DNA of 64,000 nucleotides from Rhizobium sp. P40RR-XXII (GCF_012641405.1 NZ_JABAII010000007.1:186001-250000); one strand, 5' to 3'; positions 35,613-47,179 are shown, numbered from the stretch's first letter. Notes: generated by a model from the sequence alone, not told the origin. A program made the numbers and translations.

Positions 35613-37535
35613 TTAATCTCCCTGAGTTCGCGCAGCCTTGCGCTTGGACCTCGAATTCGGTTTGCCTGCTGGCGGGCCGCCGTCATTCTTAGCGAAACCT
35701 GGCTTGCCGGGCTTTTTCGCCCAGGGCTTCTTGTCGGAGCGTTCGGAAACACTGCCCTCCCCCGTCTGCGCCCGCTCGGGCTTGCGATCGGACTTCCACT
35801 TCGGCTTGGGGCCGTCGTTCGAACGCCCGCCCTTGTCGGCGAAGGGTTTCTTCTTTGCAAAGCCGCCTTCGCGCTTGGCCTGGAAATCCGGCATGCTGGC
35901 GAGCTGCTTGACGCGGATGCCGCGCTCGAGGGTCTTGTCCGGGCCGATGGCGGAGAGGAAGCGCTCCCCACCTTCGAGCGAAAGCTCGACGAAGGTTTCC
36001 TCGGGCTGCATCTTGATCGCGCCGATATCGCGCTTGGTCAGATTGCCGTTGCGGCAAAGCATGGGGATCAGCCAGCGCGGCTCGGCATTCTGCTTGCGTC
36101 CCACGGAGAGCGATACCCAGAGACCATCAATAAAGTCGTTCCGTCCCGCGGAAGGGCCGTCATCGCGAGGCGTGACCGGGAAATCGTCGCGGCGGGGCTT
36201 CCTGCCCTCGCCTTCGGCGGGCACATCCTGTAGGTCCTCGGGTGCGGAGTGGCCGGCCCGATATTGCCGCAGGAATGCGGCGGCGACCTGCTCGGCGCCA
36301 TGGCGCTCCAGCAATTGCTGCACGATCGACTGCTCGTCTTCGGCAAGCGCGGCGGTAAAGACCGGATCGGCGAGAAGACGCTCATCGTCACGCTGGCTTA
36401 CTTCGTCAGCCGACGGCGGCTTTGCCCAGGTGGCGCGGATGCGGGCGGCTTCCAGCAGGCGTTCGGTGCGACGGCGGGCGCTCAGCGGTACGATGAGGGC
36501 GCTGACGCCCTTGTTGCCGGCGCGGCCCGTACGGCCGCTACGATGCAGCAACGTGTCCGGATTGGTCGGCAGATCGGCGTGAATGACCAACTCCAGGCCC
36601 GGCAGGTCGATACCGCGGGCGGCAACGTCGGTGGCAATGCAGACGCGGGCGCGGCCGTCGCGCATGGCCTGCAGGGCGTGCGTGCGCTCGTTCTGGCTGA
36701 GTTCGCCCGAGAGCGCGACGACCGAAAACCCGCGATTGTTGAACCGCGCCGTCAGGTGATTGACGGCGGCGCGCGTCGAGCAGAAGACGATGGCGTTGCG
36801 CGCTTCATAATAGCGCAGCACGTTGATGATGGCGTTTTCCCTGTCGCTCGGAACCACGGTCAGCGCACGATAGTCGATATCGACATGCTGCTTGGCTTCG
36901 GAGGCGGTGGCGATGCGAACGGCATCGCGCTGGTAGTTTTCGGCAAGCTTGGCGATCGAACGTGGCACGGTTGCGGAAAACATCAGGGTGCGGCGCTCGG
37001 ACGGCGCGGCTTCCAGAATGAACTCCAGATCCTCGCGGAAACCGAGATCGAGCATCTCGTCGGCTTCGTCGAGCACGACGGCGCGCAGTTCGGATATGTC
37101 GAGTGAGTTGCGGCGGATGTGATCGCAGAGGCGACCGGGGGTGCCGACGACGATATGGGCACCGCGCTCCAGCGTCCGCCTTTCGGTGCGCATGTCCATG
37201 CCGCCGACGCAGGAGGCGATCGTGGCGCCCGTCAGCCCATAGAGCCATTCCAGCTCGCGCTGCACCTGCAGTGCCAGTTCGCGGGTCGGTGCAATCGCCA
37301 GCGCCAGCGGCGCGCCGGCGCGGCCGAAACGTTCCGCGCCATCAAGCAGGCCGGGCGCCAGCGCCAGGCCGAAGGCAACCGTCTTGCCCGAGCCGGTCTG
37401 GGCCGAGACAAGCGCATCCTTGCCGGCCAGGCCCGGATCGAGCATGGCCTTTTGCACGGGCGTCAGCGTTTCATACCCGCGCTTCGCCAAAGCCTGGGCA
37501 ATCGCAGGAGCGATGCCTTCGAATTCAGTCATCAT
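35613..37535 (-). CDS. DEAD-box RNA helicase with DbpA-type RNA-binding domain
   Basis: The 640-residue protein has all helicase motifs: Q motif TPVQKAM, Walker A AQTGSGKT, PTRELA, TPGRL, DEAD in VLDEADEMLD, SAT, and C-terminal RSGRTGRAG. A DbpA-like RNA-binding domain follows at about 480-555 (WVSLSVGRKQNAEPRWLIPM). The last 80 residues are basic, Lys/Gly/Pro-rich and disordered (KKPWAKKPGKPGF). It unwinds structured RNA, probably in ribosome assembly or mRNA turnover, like DeaD/CsdA. The start is one of two tandem ATGs at 37535/37532. It is convergent with the methyltransferase. Confidence 0.93.
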   Translation of the reverse strand: MMTEFEGIAPAIAQALAKRGYETLTPVQKAMLDPGLAGKDALVSAQTGSGKTVAFGLALAPGLLDGAERFGRAGAPLALAIAPTRELALQVQRELEWLYGLTGATIASCVGGMDMRTERRTLERGAHIVVGTPGRLCDHIRRNSLDISELRAVVLDEADEMLDLGFREDLEFILEAAPSERRTLMFSATVPRSIAKLAENYQRDAVRIATASEAKQHVDIDYRALTVVPSDRENAIINVLRYYEARNAIVFCSTRAAVNHLTARFNNRGFSVVALSGELSQNERTHALQAMRDGRARVCIATDVAARGIDLPGLELVIHADLPTNPDTLLHRSGRTGRAGNKGVSALIVPLSARRRTERLLEAARIRATWAKPPSADEVSQRDDERLLADPVFTAALAEDEQSIVQQLLERHGAEQVAAAFLRQYRAGHSAPEDLQDVPAEGEGRKPRRDDFPVTPRDDGPSAGRNDFIDGLWVSLSVGRKQNAEPRWLIPMLCRNGNLTKRDIGAIKMQPEETFVELSLEGGERFLSAIGPDKTLERGIRVKQLASMPDFQAKREGGFAKKKPFADKGGRSNDGPKPKWKSDRKPERAQTGEGSVSERSDKKPWAKKPGKPGFAKNDGGPPAGKPNSRSKRKAARTQGD

Positions 37536-37887
37536 CTGTCTTTCGGAATTCTTCGCGCGCCATCAGGCGGCGATCATCGTGGCTCGCACGTCGCGAACCT
37601 CTTCTTCAGGCGTGCACATACTTCTTCGGCAAGCCGATGTACAGAGCGGACGCGCTTTCGTGCGCGGTGAAACGAAAAAAAGGCAGCGAATCGCGCTGCC
37701 TTTGAAGTTGATGCTGTCTAAAGCAAGCTCGAGTCGGTGAACTTCATGTCTCGGGAGCCAAGGGCAGCTCCAATCCGCTCCAGCTCATGCGAACGGTCTC
37801 AAGTTGGCCTTTACCTTTGACCAAGCTTTCTTAACGCGAGGTTACCAAAGGAGGGTCATCGTTTGCCCCTCAGTTTTAAGGACCGCC
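37536..37887. other. Intergenic region between acetoacetyl-CoA synthetase and the helicase (352 bp)
   Basis: Both flanking genes are on the minus strand. The region contains a terminator at 37674-37701 and, between it and the synthetase stop, about 185 transcribed-looking bases with two tiny minus-strand frames: ATG at about 37776 (14 codons) overlapping by ATGA another of 9 codons ending just before the terminator. The 138 bases nearest the helicase should hold its promoter. No larger gene is visible. Confidence 0.45.
37674..37701 (-). terminator. Rho-independent terminator
   Basis: AGGCAGCG, loop AATCG, CGCTGCCT: a perfect 8-bp stem followed on the minus strand by seven T. It ends transcription coming from the acetoacetyl-CoA synthetase side or from a short RNA between them. 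Confidence 0.9.
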
Positions 37888-39840
<1,953 letters not shown>

Positions 39841-39925
39841 ATTTCTCTCTCCCGCTTTTCGCTCTATATAGCGATGCTGCAGCGCATTATAAAATCACGG
39901 TGCTGTGGGTATTGCCAGTGTGTGA

Positions 39926-39963
39926 TGTTTGCATCCGGCAAACATTTCCTATATCCGGCAAAC
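39926..39963. promoter_or_regulatory. Palindrome plus direct repeat between acsA2 and the AsmA gene
   Basis: TGTTTGC-ATCCG-GCAAACA (39926-39944) is a perfect 7-bp inverted repeat. Its right half ATCCGGCAAAC recurs at 39953-39963, 20 bp later, about two helical turns. It resembles the TTTGC-type sites of short-chain acyl-responsive regulators. Confidence 0.5.
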
Positions 39964-40006
39964 GCAGGCAGATCATCCCTATCAGTTCGCGAGTCTCCAC
40001 GGGATC

Positions 40007-41908
40007 ATGAGAGCTTCGAAAAACAATAAATGGTGGTTGACGATGCGATCGGCATCACGCTGGCTGCCTGCCGTCGTCCGCACGACCGGTATCATTCTTC
40101 TCACGATTCTCATTGTGTTCGCTGTCTTCAGAGCGACCGCGCCTTTCCTGATTTCCAGCGGTCTGGTGCGCTCCGGCATCGAGAAGGCGCTGTCGGATTG
40201 GACGGGATACCGCGCCCAGATCGAAGGAGATCCGACACTGGAATTCTGGCCGACGGCGCGCGTCACGCTCAATGGCGTGACCATCCGCGAGCCGACGCGG
40301 AACGGCAAGGTTCTGGGTCATGTCGACAGTCTTTCTGCGGATTTCTCGCTCTGGTCGGCCATTCGCGGCCATGCGCGCTTTCATGAATTTCATTTCCTGC
40401 GCCCGATCCTCTATATCCGCCGCGACGATAACGGCCTGATCGACTGGACGAATGAAGGCCGTCTTTCCAAGGCGATCGAGCAGGCCGGAGCCTCCTCCGG
40501 CCAAGGCATATCGATGCGGAAGGACCAGGATGCAGCCATCGGCATGCTGACCATCGAGGACGGCAGCGTCGAAATGACCGATGAGCGCAGTGGCAACATC
40601 TACCGGCTGAATGGCGTCAACGCCGATATTTCATGGCCGCGGCTCTCGCAGGCGATGGCCGCCGTCATCCTCGCGCGCTTCAACGGCCAGGACATCAAGC
40701 TCAATTTCGATTCGGCGCAGCCGCTGCTGTTCTTTGCCGGCAAGAATGTCGATGCCAGGACGAGCTTCACCTCGGCGCCGATCAGCTGGACTTATTCCGG
40801 CGTCACCAGCCTATCCGACTTTTCAGCCTTTGCGGGCAATCTGGAGCTCAGCGTCCCGAACGTGCCCTCTTTCCTAGCTTGGAGCGGGCAACGTCTGCCG
40901 GCGGCCGATGCCCTCAAGAACGTTTCGCTCAGCGCCGATATTGCGGCGGTCGAAAAAGGCCTGCGCTTCAACAATCTCAGTTTCAAGGTCAATGATTCCA
41001 CGGCGTCCGGCATCATGGATCTGAACTATACGACGGCAGGCAAGCCAAAGATCTCCGGCACGCTCGCCTTCGACCAGATGAACCTCAATCCGTTCCTGGC
41101 CGCCTTCTCCATGCGCCTTGCCGCCGAGACCGCCATCGATGCGATCCTGAACGGTAATCCGCTGCAGCGGCTCGACCTCGACATGCGCCTGTCGTCGAAC
41201 AAGGCGGCACTCGGTCCCTTCCAGTTCGAAAATATCGGCGCCAGCCTGCTGGTGGCGGGCGGAAAGGCGAAGTTCGATATCGGCGACAGCGGCTTCGAGA
41301 ACGGTTCGCTGACCGCGCATCTGGAGGTCGCCCCTGGAGACTTCGACGGCGGCGGCAAATTGCAGATTTCAATCCGAAACGCGGATTTCGGCGGTCTCTT
41401 CACCCGCCTGAAGCTGATAGGTCCGCTGCCGATGCCGTCGTCGGGCTCGCTGGATCTGTCGCTCAGCACCTCCAAGCCGATCTGGGTCGCGACGCTCAGC
41501 GATGTGGCCGGCACGCTGCACTTCAGTTCGACGGCGGGCACGTTCCGCGAATTCGACATCTCCGACTTCCGGACGCTTGCAACGGAAAAAGCCTTTTTCC
41601 GGATGAGCGATATCGCCGACGCATCCTTCGACTTCGACAGCATCAATATCGACGCAAGCTTTGCGAAGGGATCCGCCGAAGTGAAGAATGCCTCGATTGC
41701 CGGACGCAACGAAACGATTACCTTCAACGGTATCGTTCCCTTCCGTACCAATGGCCTGGCGCTTTCGGGCGCGATCGAGGCGACATCACCCTCCGATGCG
41801 GACGAGTTACCGATGCTGCCTTTCTTCATCGGGGGCAGCTGGCCAAATCCGGTCGTGTCGCCGGTCGCGACGCTGCTGCAGAAGCCGGCACAGCCACAGC
41901 AGCAGTAA
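40007..41908 (+). CDS. AsmA family protein
   Basis: The 633-residue protein has one N-terminal membrane helix (about residues 23-46, TTGIILLTILIVFAVFRATA) and a long periplasmic beta-rich part. The N-terminal AsmA domain has the typical GYRAQIEGDPTLEFWPTAR and LNGVTIREP. The C-terminal AsmA_2 region includes GSLDLSLSTS. AsmA-like proteins form lipid-transfer bridges between inner and outer membrane. The ATG at 40007 is used; MRSASRW at 40043 is possible. It diverges from acsA2 and is convergent with the potFGHI genes. Confidence 0.88.
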   Translation: MRASKNNKWWLTMRSASRWLPAVVRTTGIILLTILIVFAVFRATAPFLISSGLVRSGIEKALSDWTGYRAQIEGDPTLEFWPTARVTLNGVTIREPTRNGKVLGHVDSLSADFSLWSAIRGHARFHEFHFLRPILYIRRDDNGLIDWTNEGRLSKAIEQAGASSGQGISMRKDQDAAIGMLTIEDGSVEMTDERSGNIYRLNGVNADISWPRLSQAMAAVILARFNGQDIKLNFDSAQPLLFFAGKNVDARTSFTSAPISWTYSGVTSLSDFSAFAGNLELSVPNVPSFLAWSGQRLPAADALKNVSLSADIAAVEKGLRFNNLSFKVNDSTASGIMDLNYTTAGKPKISGTLAFDQMNLNPFLAAFSMRLAAETAIDAILNGNPLQRLDLDMRLSSNKAALGPFQFENIGASLLVAGGKAKFDIGDSGFENGSLTAHLEVAPGDFDGGGKLQISIRNADFGGLFTRLKLIGPLPMPSSGSLDLSLSTSKPIWVATLSDVAGTLHFSSTAGTFREFDISDFRTLATEKAFFRMSDIADASFDFDSINIDASFAKGSAEVKNASIAGRNETITFNGIVPFRTNGLALSGAIEATSPSDADELPMLPFFIGGSWPNPVVSPVATLLQKPAQPQQQ

Positions 41909-41941
41909 TCTCTCCGGGCTTGGTTTTCCGATCGCCGCGTC

Positions 41942-42757
41942 TCAGGCCGCGGCTGCCGCCTGCTCATCCCTCTGACGCTGCACTTCGCGGCGCTTGGTGA
42001 CGATGGAGGCGCAGATGACGCCGATGGCGACGACACCGATCAGGATGGTGCAGATGGCGTTGATCTCGGGCGTAACCCCAAGCTTGACCTGGCTGTAGAT
42101 CAACATCGGCAGCGTCTTGGCGCCGGCGCCGGATGCGAAGGTCGCGATCACCAGATCGTCGAGCGACAGCGTCAGGGCCAGTACCCAGCCGGAAAAGACG
42201 GCTGGCGCGATGATCGGCAGCGTCACTTCGAAAAAGGTGCGTACCGGCGGCGCGCCCAGATCCAGCGCCGCCTCCTCGATCGATCGATCGAAAGTCAGCA
42301 GGCGCGACTGCACGACGACGGCGACGAAGCACATGGTCAACGTCGTGTGCGCCATAACGATCGTCCAGAAGCCGCGATCGACGCCAGAGGTGACGAAGAG
42401 CAGCAGCAGCGACAGGCCGGTGATGACGTCTGGCATGACAAGCGGCGCATAGATCATCCCCGAGAACAGGATGCGCCCGCGGAAACGCGTGTAGCGCACC
42501 AGCGTGATGGCCGCAAAGGTGCCGAGCACGGTGGCAATGGTTGCCGAGAGCAGTGCGATGCGCACCGTCAGCCAGGCGGCATTCAGCATGGTGTCGTTGC
42601 TAAAGAGGTGCACGTACCATTGCGTCGAGAAACCGCCCCAGACGGTGACCAGCCTGGAGCTGTTGAAGGAATAGATGACCAGCAGCAGGATCGGCAGGTA
42701 GAGGAAGGCAAGGCCGAGCGTAACGGAGACGATGTTGAAGCGGGACCAGCGGGTCAT
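41942..42757 (-). CDS. potI: Putrescine ABC transporter permease (PotI-like)
   Basis: The 271-residue permease has six helices and the EAA loop (EEAALDLGAPPVRTFFEVTL) that contacts the ATPase. It has the PotC/PotI N-terminus (FNIVSVTLGLAFLYLPILLL, then YSFNSSRLVTVWGGFS). With PotH it forms the membrane channel. It starts three bases after potH and is the last gene of the operon, ending 33 bases before the convergent AsmA gene stop. Confidence 0.92.
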   Translation of the reverse strand: MTRWSRFNIVSVTLGLAFLYLPILLLVIYSFNSSRLVTVWGGFSTQWYVHLFSNDTMLNAAWLTVRIALLSATIATVLGTFAAITLVRYTRFRGRILFSGMIYAPLVMPDVITGLSLLLLFVTSGVDRGFWTIVMAHTTLTMCFVAVVVQSRLLTFDRSIEEAALDLGAPPVRTFFEVTLPIIAPAVFSGWVLALTLSLDDLVIATFASGAGAKTLPMLIYSQVKLGVTPEINAICTILIGVVAIGVICASIVTKRREVQRQRDEQAAAAA

Positions 42758-42760
42758 CAG

Positions 42761-43672
42761 TTATCTCCCCTTCTCGTCGGCCTTGGCCTGGAAATGCTGA
42801 AAGAAGACGATGGGGACGACCAGCACCAGAAGCAGGATGGTCGCCACCGCCGAAGCCAGCGGCCAGTCGGTATTGCTGTAGAACTCCGTCCAGAGCACCT
42901 TACCGATCATCAGCGTTTCGGAGCCGCCGAGCAGATCGGGAATGACGAACTCGCCGACGGCCGGGATAAAGACCAGCATGCAGCCGGCGACAACGCCGGG
43001 AAGCGAGAGCGGAAAGGTGACGCGCCAGAAAGCGCCGATCGGCGTGCAGCCGAGATCCTGCGCCGCCTCGATCAGCGTGCCATCCATCTTTTCCAGCGCG
43101 GAATAAAGCGGCAGCACCATGAAAGGCAGGTAGGAATAGACCATGCCGATATAGACGGCGGTATTGGTGTTCAAAATGACAAGCGGCTGGTGGGTGATGC
43201 CGAGCCCCATCAGCAACTGGTTCAAGAGACCCGTCGTGCTGAGGATCGACATCCAGGAATAGACGCGGATCAGGAAGCTCGTCCAGAAGGGTAGGATGAC
43301 CAGCATCAACAAGGTCGGCCGAAGCGTGCGCGGCGCCTGCGCCATGCCGTAAGCGATGGGATAGGCGATGATCAGCGTCAGCAGTGTCGAGATGCCGGCG
43401 ATCTGAAGGCTCTGAATATAGGCATTCATATAAAGGGGATCGCCGGTCAACCAGACGTAGTTGTCGAACGACATGGTCTGCAGCTTGTCCCACCAGTCGC
43501 CGAAGCTGTCGTTCCAGGCGAAGGACGGATCATAGGGCGGAACCGACAGCGCCTTCGTCGACAGCGAGATGCGGAAGACGATGAGGAACGGCGCGAGGAA
43601 AAAGAGCAGCAGCCAAGTGTAGGGAACGATGATGACGAGGCGCTGATAGATTAGGGAACCGAGCGCTCTCAT
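42761..43672 (-). CDS. potH: Putrescine ABC transporter permease (PotH-like)
   Basis: The 303-residue permease has six helices with the PotB/PotH pattern (PYTWLLLFFLAPFLIVFRIS) and the EAA loop EAAQDLGCTPIGAFWRVTFP. Its start at 43672 lies two bases after the potG stop. A longer upstream frame falls inside potG and is not used. Confidence 0.92.
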   Translation of the reverse strand: MRALGSLIYQRLVIIVPYTWLLLFFLAPFLIVFRISLSTKALSVPPYDPSFAWNDSFGDWWDKLQTMSFDNYVWLTGDPLYMNAYIQSLQIAGISTLLTLIIAYPIAYGMAQAPRTLRPTLLMLVILPFWTSFLIRVYSWMSILSTTGLLNQLLMGLGITHQPLVILNTNTAVYIGMVYSYLPFMVLPLYSALEKMDGTLIEAAQDLGCTPIGAFWRVTFPLSLPGVVAGCMLVFIPAVGEFVIPDLLGGSETLMIGKVLWTEFYSNTDWPLASAVATILLLVLVVPIVFFQHFQAKADEKGR

Positions 43673-43674
43673 GA

Positions 43675-44817
43675 TCAGTCCTTCAACAAGATGCCGGCAT
43701 TTTCGTCGAAGGATACCCAGACATTCTGGTCGTAGGCGAAGGGCTCCTCCACGGCTCGGACCGCGTTCAGCGACGAGGCCTTGACCACCTGTCCGCTCTT
43801 CAGCTTCACATGGAAAACGGTCATGTCGCCGAGATAGGCGATGTCCCATATCTCGCCTTCGGCGGCATTGAGGGACGCATTGGCGGGCGGGCGCGGCGAC
43901 ACCCGCAGCTTTTCCGGGCGGATGGCGAGGCTGGCTCGGCTTCCCGTCGACGGCGTATCGCCGGTGGCGGTGCGCACCGCGAAGCCCGAATCGACCGATA
44001 TTTCGACGATGCCCGATTGCGCCGAGGTGACGTTGCCGTCGAGAATGTTCACATCACCGATGAAATCGGCGACGAAGCGGCAATTGGGCGCCTCGTAGAT
44101 TTCAGCCGGAGTTGCCACCTGCACCACCTTGCCGTGGCTCATGACCGCGATGCGATCGGCCATGGTCATCGCTTCCTCCTGATCGTGGGTGACGACAACG
44201 AAGGTCAGCCCCAGGCTTTGCTGCAGATCCATGAGCTCGAACTGGGTCTCCTCACGCAGCTTCTTGTCGAGGGCGCCGAGCGGTTCGTCGAGCAGCAGTA
44301 CCTTTGGGCGCTTTGCCAAAGAGCGCGCCAGCGCCACGCGCTGGCGCTGGCCGCCGGAAAGCTGGTTGGGCTTGCGTTTGGCGAATTGCTCCAGCTTGAC
44401 GAGCTTCAGCATCTGCGCGACGCGATCGTCGATCTCTGCCTTCGGCATGCCGTCCTGCCGCAGGCCGAAGGCTATGTTCTTCTCCACCGACATATGCGGA
44501 AACAGCGCATATGACTGGAACATCATGTTGACGGGACGGCGATAGGGCGGCGTGCCGGCAAGGTCCTGACCATCGAGCACGATCTCGCCGGTCGTCGGCT
44601 GCTCGAAGCCGGCGAGCATGCGCAGAAGCGTGGACTTGCCGCAGCCCGATGCGCCCAGAAGAGCAAAGAATTCGCGGTTGTAGATATTCAGGGAGAGATT
44701 ATCGACGGCGATGAAATCACCGAACTTCTTCGTCACGTTCTTGAAGGAAATATATGGCTTTGCCGAAGGATCGGTCCATGGAGCAAAGGAACGCCGGATA
44801 TTACCGAGTGACTTCAT
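43675..44817 (-). CDS. potG: Putrescine ABC transporter ATP-binding protein (PotG-like)
   Basis: The 380-residue ATPase has Walker A GASGCGKST, signature LSGGQRQRVALARSL, Walker B VLLLDEPLGALD and a C-terminal TOBE domain. The N-terminal ~20 residues before FKNVTKKFG match PotG. It energises PotH/PotI. It lies 120 bases after potF, with a strong hairpin between, so it may be expressed at a lower level than the binding protein. The start at 44817 has no strong ribosome-binding site. Confidence 0.93.
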   Translation of the reverse strand: MKSLGNIRRSFAPWTDPSAKPYISFKNVTKKFGDFIAVDNLSLNIYNREFFALLGASGCGKSTLLRMLAGFEQPTTGEIVLDGQDLAGTPPYRRPVNMMFQSYALFPHMSVEKNIAFGLRQDGMPKAEIDDRVAQMLKLVKLEQFAKRKPNQLSGGQRQRVALARSLAKRPKVLLLDEPLGALDKKLREETQFELMDLQQSLGLTFVVVTHDQEEAMTMADRIAVMSHGKVVQVATPAEIYEAPNCRFVADFIGDVNILDGNVTSAQSGIVEISVDSGFAVRTATGDTPSTGSRASLAIRPEKLRVSPRPPANASLNAAEGEIWDIAYLGDMTVFHVKLKSGQVVKASSLNAVRAVEEPFAYDQNVWVSFDENAGILLKD

Positions 44818-44905
44818 ATTTATCCCCAAATGAATGCCGGGCGGGCTTTCGTCGAGCCGGCTCTTCCCCACCCGGCACGCTCGCGATTTTTGCCTTATAA
44901 GGAAA

Positions 44906-44929
44906 GGCCCGGACGTTGCCGTCCGGGCC
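44906..44929 (-). terminator. Strong hairpin between potF and potG
   Basis: GGCCCGGACG, loop TTGC, CGTCCGGGCC: a perfect 10-bp stem 8 bases after the potF stop. On the minus strand a weak T/C-rich stretch follows. It likely acts as a partial terminator or as a 3'-end stabiliser for potF mRNA. Confidence 0.65.
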
Positions 44930-44937
44930 GTTTCGAA

Positions 44938-46035
44938 TTATTGGCCTGTCGTGACCTTTGTCCACAAGCGCGTCGCCACGCGCTGCGTTTTCGCGTCCCA
45001 TGGAGTGAGGGTAAACAGCTTCTCGCGGACCGCATCGGTCGGATAGACGGCTGGATCTTCCAGCACGTCCTTGCTCACGAACTGCTGCGAAGCCTTGTTG
45101 CCGTTGGCGTAGGCGGTAAAGTTGCTGGCCTTGGCGATGACTTCCGGCTTCATGATGTAGTTGAGGAAGATATGCGCTTCTTCGACATGCGGCGCATCGG
45201 CGGGGATCGCCATGACGTCGAACCACATCTGCGCGCCCTTTTTGGGGATCGAATAGCTGATGTTCACACCGTTCTTGGCCTCGGTCGCACGGTTGCGGGC
45301 CTGCAGCACATCGCCGGAATAGCCGAAGGCGAGGCAGATATCGCCATTGGCGAGCGCGTTGATGTATTCGGAGGAGTGGAACTTGCGCACGAACGGCCGG
45401 ATCGACGTCAAAAGCTCTTCGGCCTTCTTAAAGTCTTCCTGCTTGGTCGAATTCGGATCAAGACCCAGATAGCGCAAGGCCGCCGGAATAACGTCGGTCG
45501 GCGAATCCAGCACGTAGATGCCGCAATCCTTGAACTTGGCGGCAAGCTTGGGATCGAAGATCACGTCAATATCAGGCGCGTCGTCGGTGCCGAGAATCTG
45601 CTTCACCTTGTCAACATTGTAGCCGACGCCGCTCGTGCCCCACATGTAGTCGATGGCGTACTTGTTACCGGGATCATATGTGGCGATGCGCTGCTGAACC
45701 GCATCCCACATGTTGGAGATGTTCGGCAGCTTGGACTTGTCGAGCTTCTGGAAGACGCCTGCCTTGATCTGGCGCTGCAGGAAGTACGCCGTCGGGACGA
45801 CGACATCATAGCCAGTCTTTCCCGCAAGCAGCTTGGTTTCCAAGGTCTCGTTCTGATCGAACGTGTCGTAGACGACCTTGATGCCGGTTTCCTTGGTGAA
45901 ATCCGACAGGATCGAATTATCGATATAATCCGACCAGTTGTAGATATTGACGACTTTGTCTTCCGCCTGAGCGACCGTTGCCAGCGAAACGACCGCGAAA
46001 GCCGTTGCTGCAAGCCGTGCGAACATGGACTTCAT
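44938..46035 (-). CDS. potF: Periplasmic putrescine-binding protein (PotF-like)
   Basis: The 365-residue protein begins with a signal peptide (FARLAATAFAVVSLATVAQA, cleaved near residue 24) and continues with the polyamine-binder start KVVNIYNWSDYID. Ligand-site segments typical of PotF/PotD follow (YDVVVPTAYFLQRQIKAGVF, IDYMWGTSGVGYN, FGYSGDVLQAR). It captures putrescine for PotGHI. The ATG at 46035 has AGGAGA 5 bases upstream. It is the first gene of the operon, downstream of a LysR gene on the same strand. Confidence 0.94.
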   Translation of the reverse strand: MKSMFARLAATAFAVVSLATVAQAEDKVVNIYNWSDYIDNSILSDFTKETGIKVVYDTFDQNETLETKLLAGKTGYDVVVPTAYFLQRQIKAGVFQKLDKSKLPNISNMWDAVQQRIATYDPGNKYAIDYMWGTSGVGYNVDKVKQILGTDDAPDIDVIFDPKLAAKFKDCGIYVLDSPTDVIPAALRYLGLDPNSTKQEDFKKAEELLTSIRPFVRKFHSSEYINALANGDICLAFGYSGDVLQARNRATEAKNGVNISYSIPKKGAQMWFDVMAIPADAPHVEEAHIFLNYIMKPEVIAKASNFTAYANGNKASQQFVSKDVLEDPAVYPTDAVREKLFTLTPWDAKTQRVATRLWTKVTTGQ

Positions 46036-46218
46036 AGTCTCTCCTGTTTTGTTCAAGGGCATCCAGGCGACACCCAACCCTCTGTTTTTCCCGTTAGACT
46101 AGAAAGGAAATCAGAAGGCGACAAGCGGAAAAGCGTGGGGTCGCACTCTTTCGCATTTTGCCGTCCATCGTCCGCAAGCTACATCCGCGCACAAGAAAGC
46201 AGACTTCCAGGCAATACG

Positions 46219-47091
46219 TCACGCATAGGTCGGGCGCTTGCCCGCAAACAGCTCGGAATGGCTTTTCAACAGCTTGGCCATGCGGTCGACCACGGTGCGG
46301 ATTTCCATGCGATGGCGGTCGGCATTATTCATGACGATCCATTGCCGGTGACGGAGAGACGGGATTTCCTCGCCGACCCGTTCCAGCCTCGGCTCCTGAT
46401 CGCCGACAAAGCATGGCAGAACCGCAATGCCCGAACCCGCAAGTACGAGATCATGAAGCGAGCGCGGGCGGCTGACCGTGAAGGCGATCTCCTCCTGCCT
46501 GTTTTGATAGGGCCAACGCAGATAGGCCGACACCGCCTCCTCCTCCGCCACGGCGATCCAGCGCTGCGGACCGGCAAAGCGCATATTGCGGGCCTGATAG
46601 GCGGCATAGGCGACATCACCGATCTTGATGGCCGCGAGATTGGTCTCCTCCGGCTCGAAGGCACGGATGCCTATGTCGCTCTCGCGATGGGCAAGGCTGG
46701 CGCGACGCTCGCCGAGATGAAGATCGATGCGGAATCCGTCCCGCTCCGAACAGATCGTCGGCATGTTTTGGCTAAGCAGCCAGCCGAGCCATGTGCCGGC
46801 AGCGATGCGGACGACGGACATGCCCTGGGCATCACGCTGCCAGATGTCAACCTTGCGGGAGGCAGCTTCCATCTCCAGCAGCTGATCGAACAGCGCCCGG
46901 CCATCGCCGGTCAGCGTGTAACCGGACTGGCTGCGCTCGAAGAGCGAGCGGCCGATCCGCCCCTCCAGTTCCAGCATCCGCCGGCCGATCGTTGCCGGGC
47001 TCAGGCCGCTTGAAGCGACCGCCCCGGTCAGTCCACCACCACGGGCGACATCGAGAAAAAGCTGGTAGGAATCCCATGTCGTATTTTTCAT
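46219..47091 (-). CDS. LysR family transcriptional regulator upstream of potFGHI
   Basis: The 290-residue protein has the LysR helix-turn-helix at about residues 5-62 (WDSYQLFLDVARGGGLTGAV, then LSPATIGRRMLELEGRIGRS) and an effector domain. It precedes potF by 183 bases on the same strand, so it could control polyamine uptake, but it also diverges from a small gene at 47180. The link to either is inferred from position only. No good ribosome-binding site is visible before the ATG. Confidence 0.9.
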   Translation of the reverse strand: MKNTTWDSYQLFLDVARGGGLTGAVASSGLSPATIGRRMLELEGRIGRSLFERSQSGYTLTGDGRALFDQLLEMEAASRKVDIWQRDAQGMSVVRIAAGTWLGWLLSQNMPTICSERDGFRIDLHLGERRASLAHRESDIGIRAFEPEETNLAAIKIGDVAYAAYQARNMRFAGPQRWIAVAEEEAVSAYLRWPYQNRQEEIAFTVSRPRSLHDLVLAGSGIAVLPCFVGDQEPRLERVGEEIPSLRHRQWIVMNNADRHRMEIRTVVDRMAKLLKSHSELFAGKRPTYA

Positions 47092-47179
47092 AATTGAAAA
47101 ACATAAGGCGAAAACGGCTGTTTATAAAGCAAATTCTCATGTGTAGTTAAAGGGATGCTTCAAACCATGGAGACATCTC

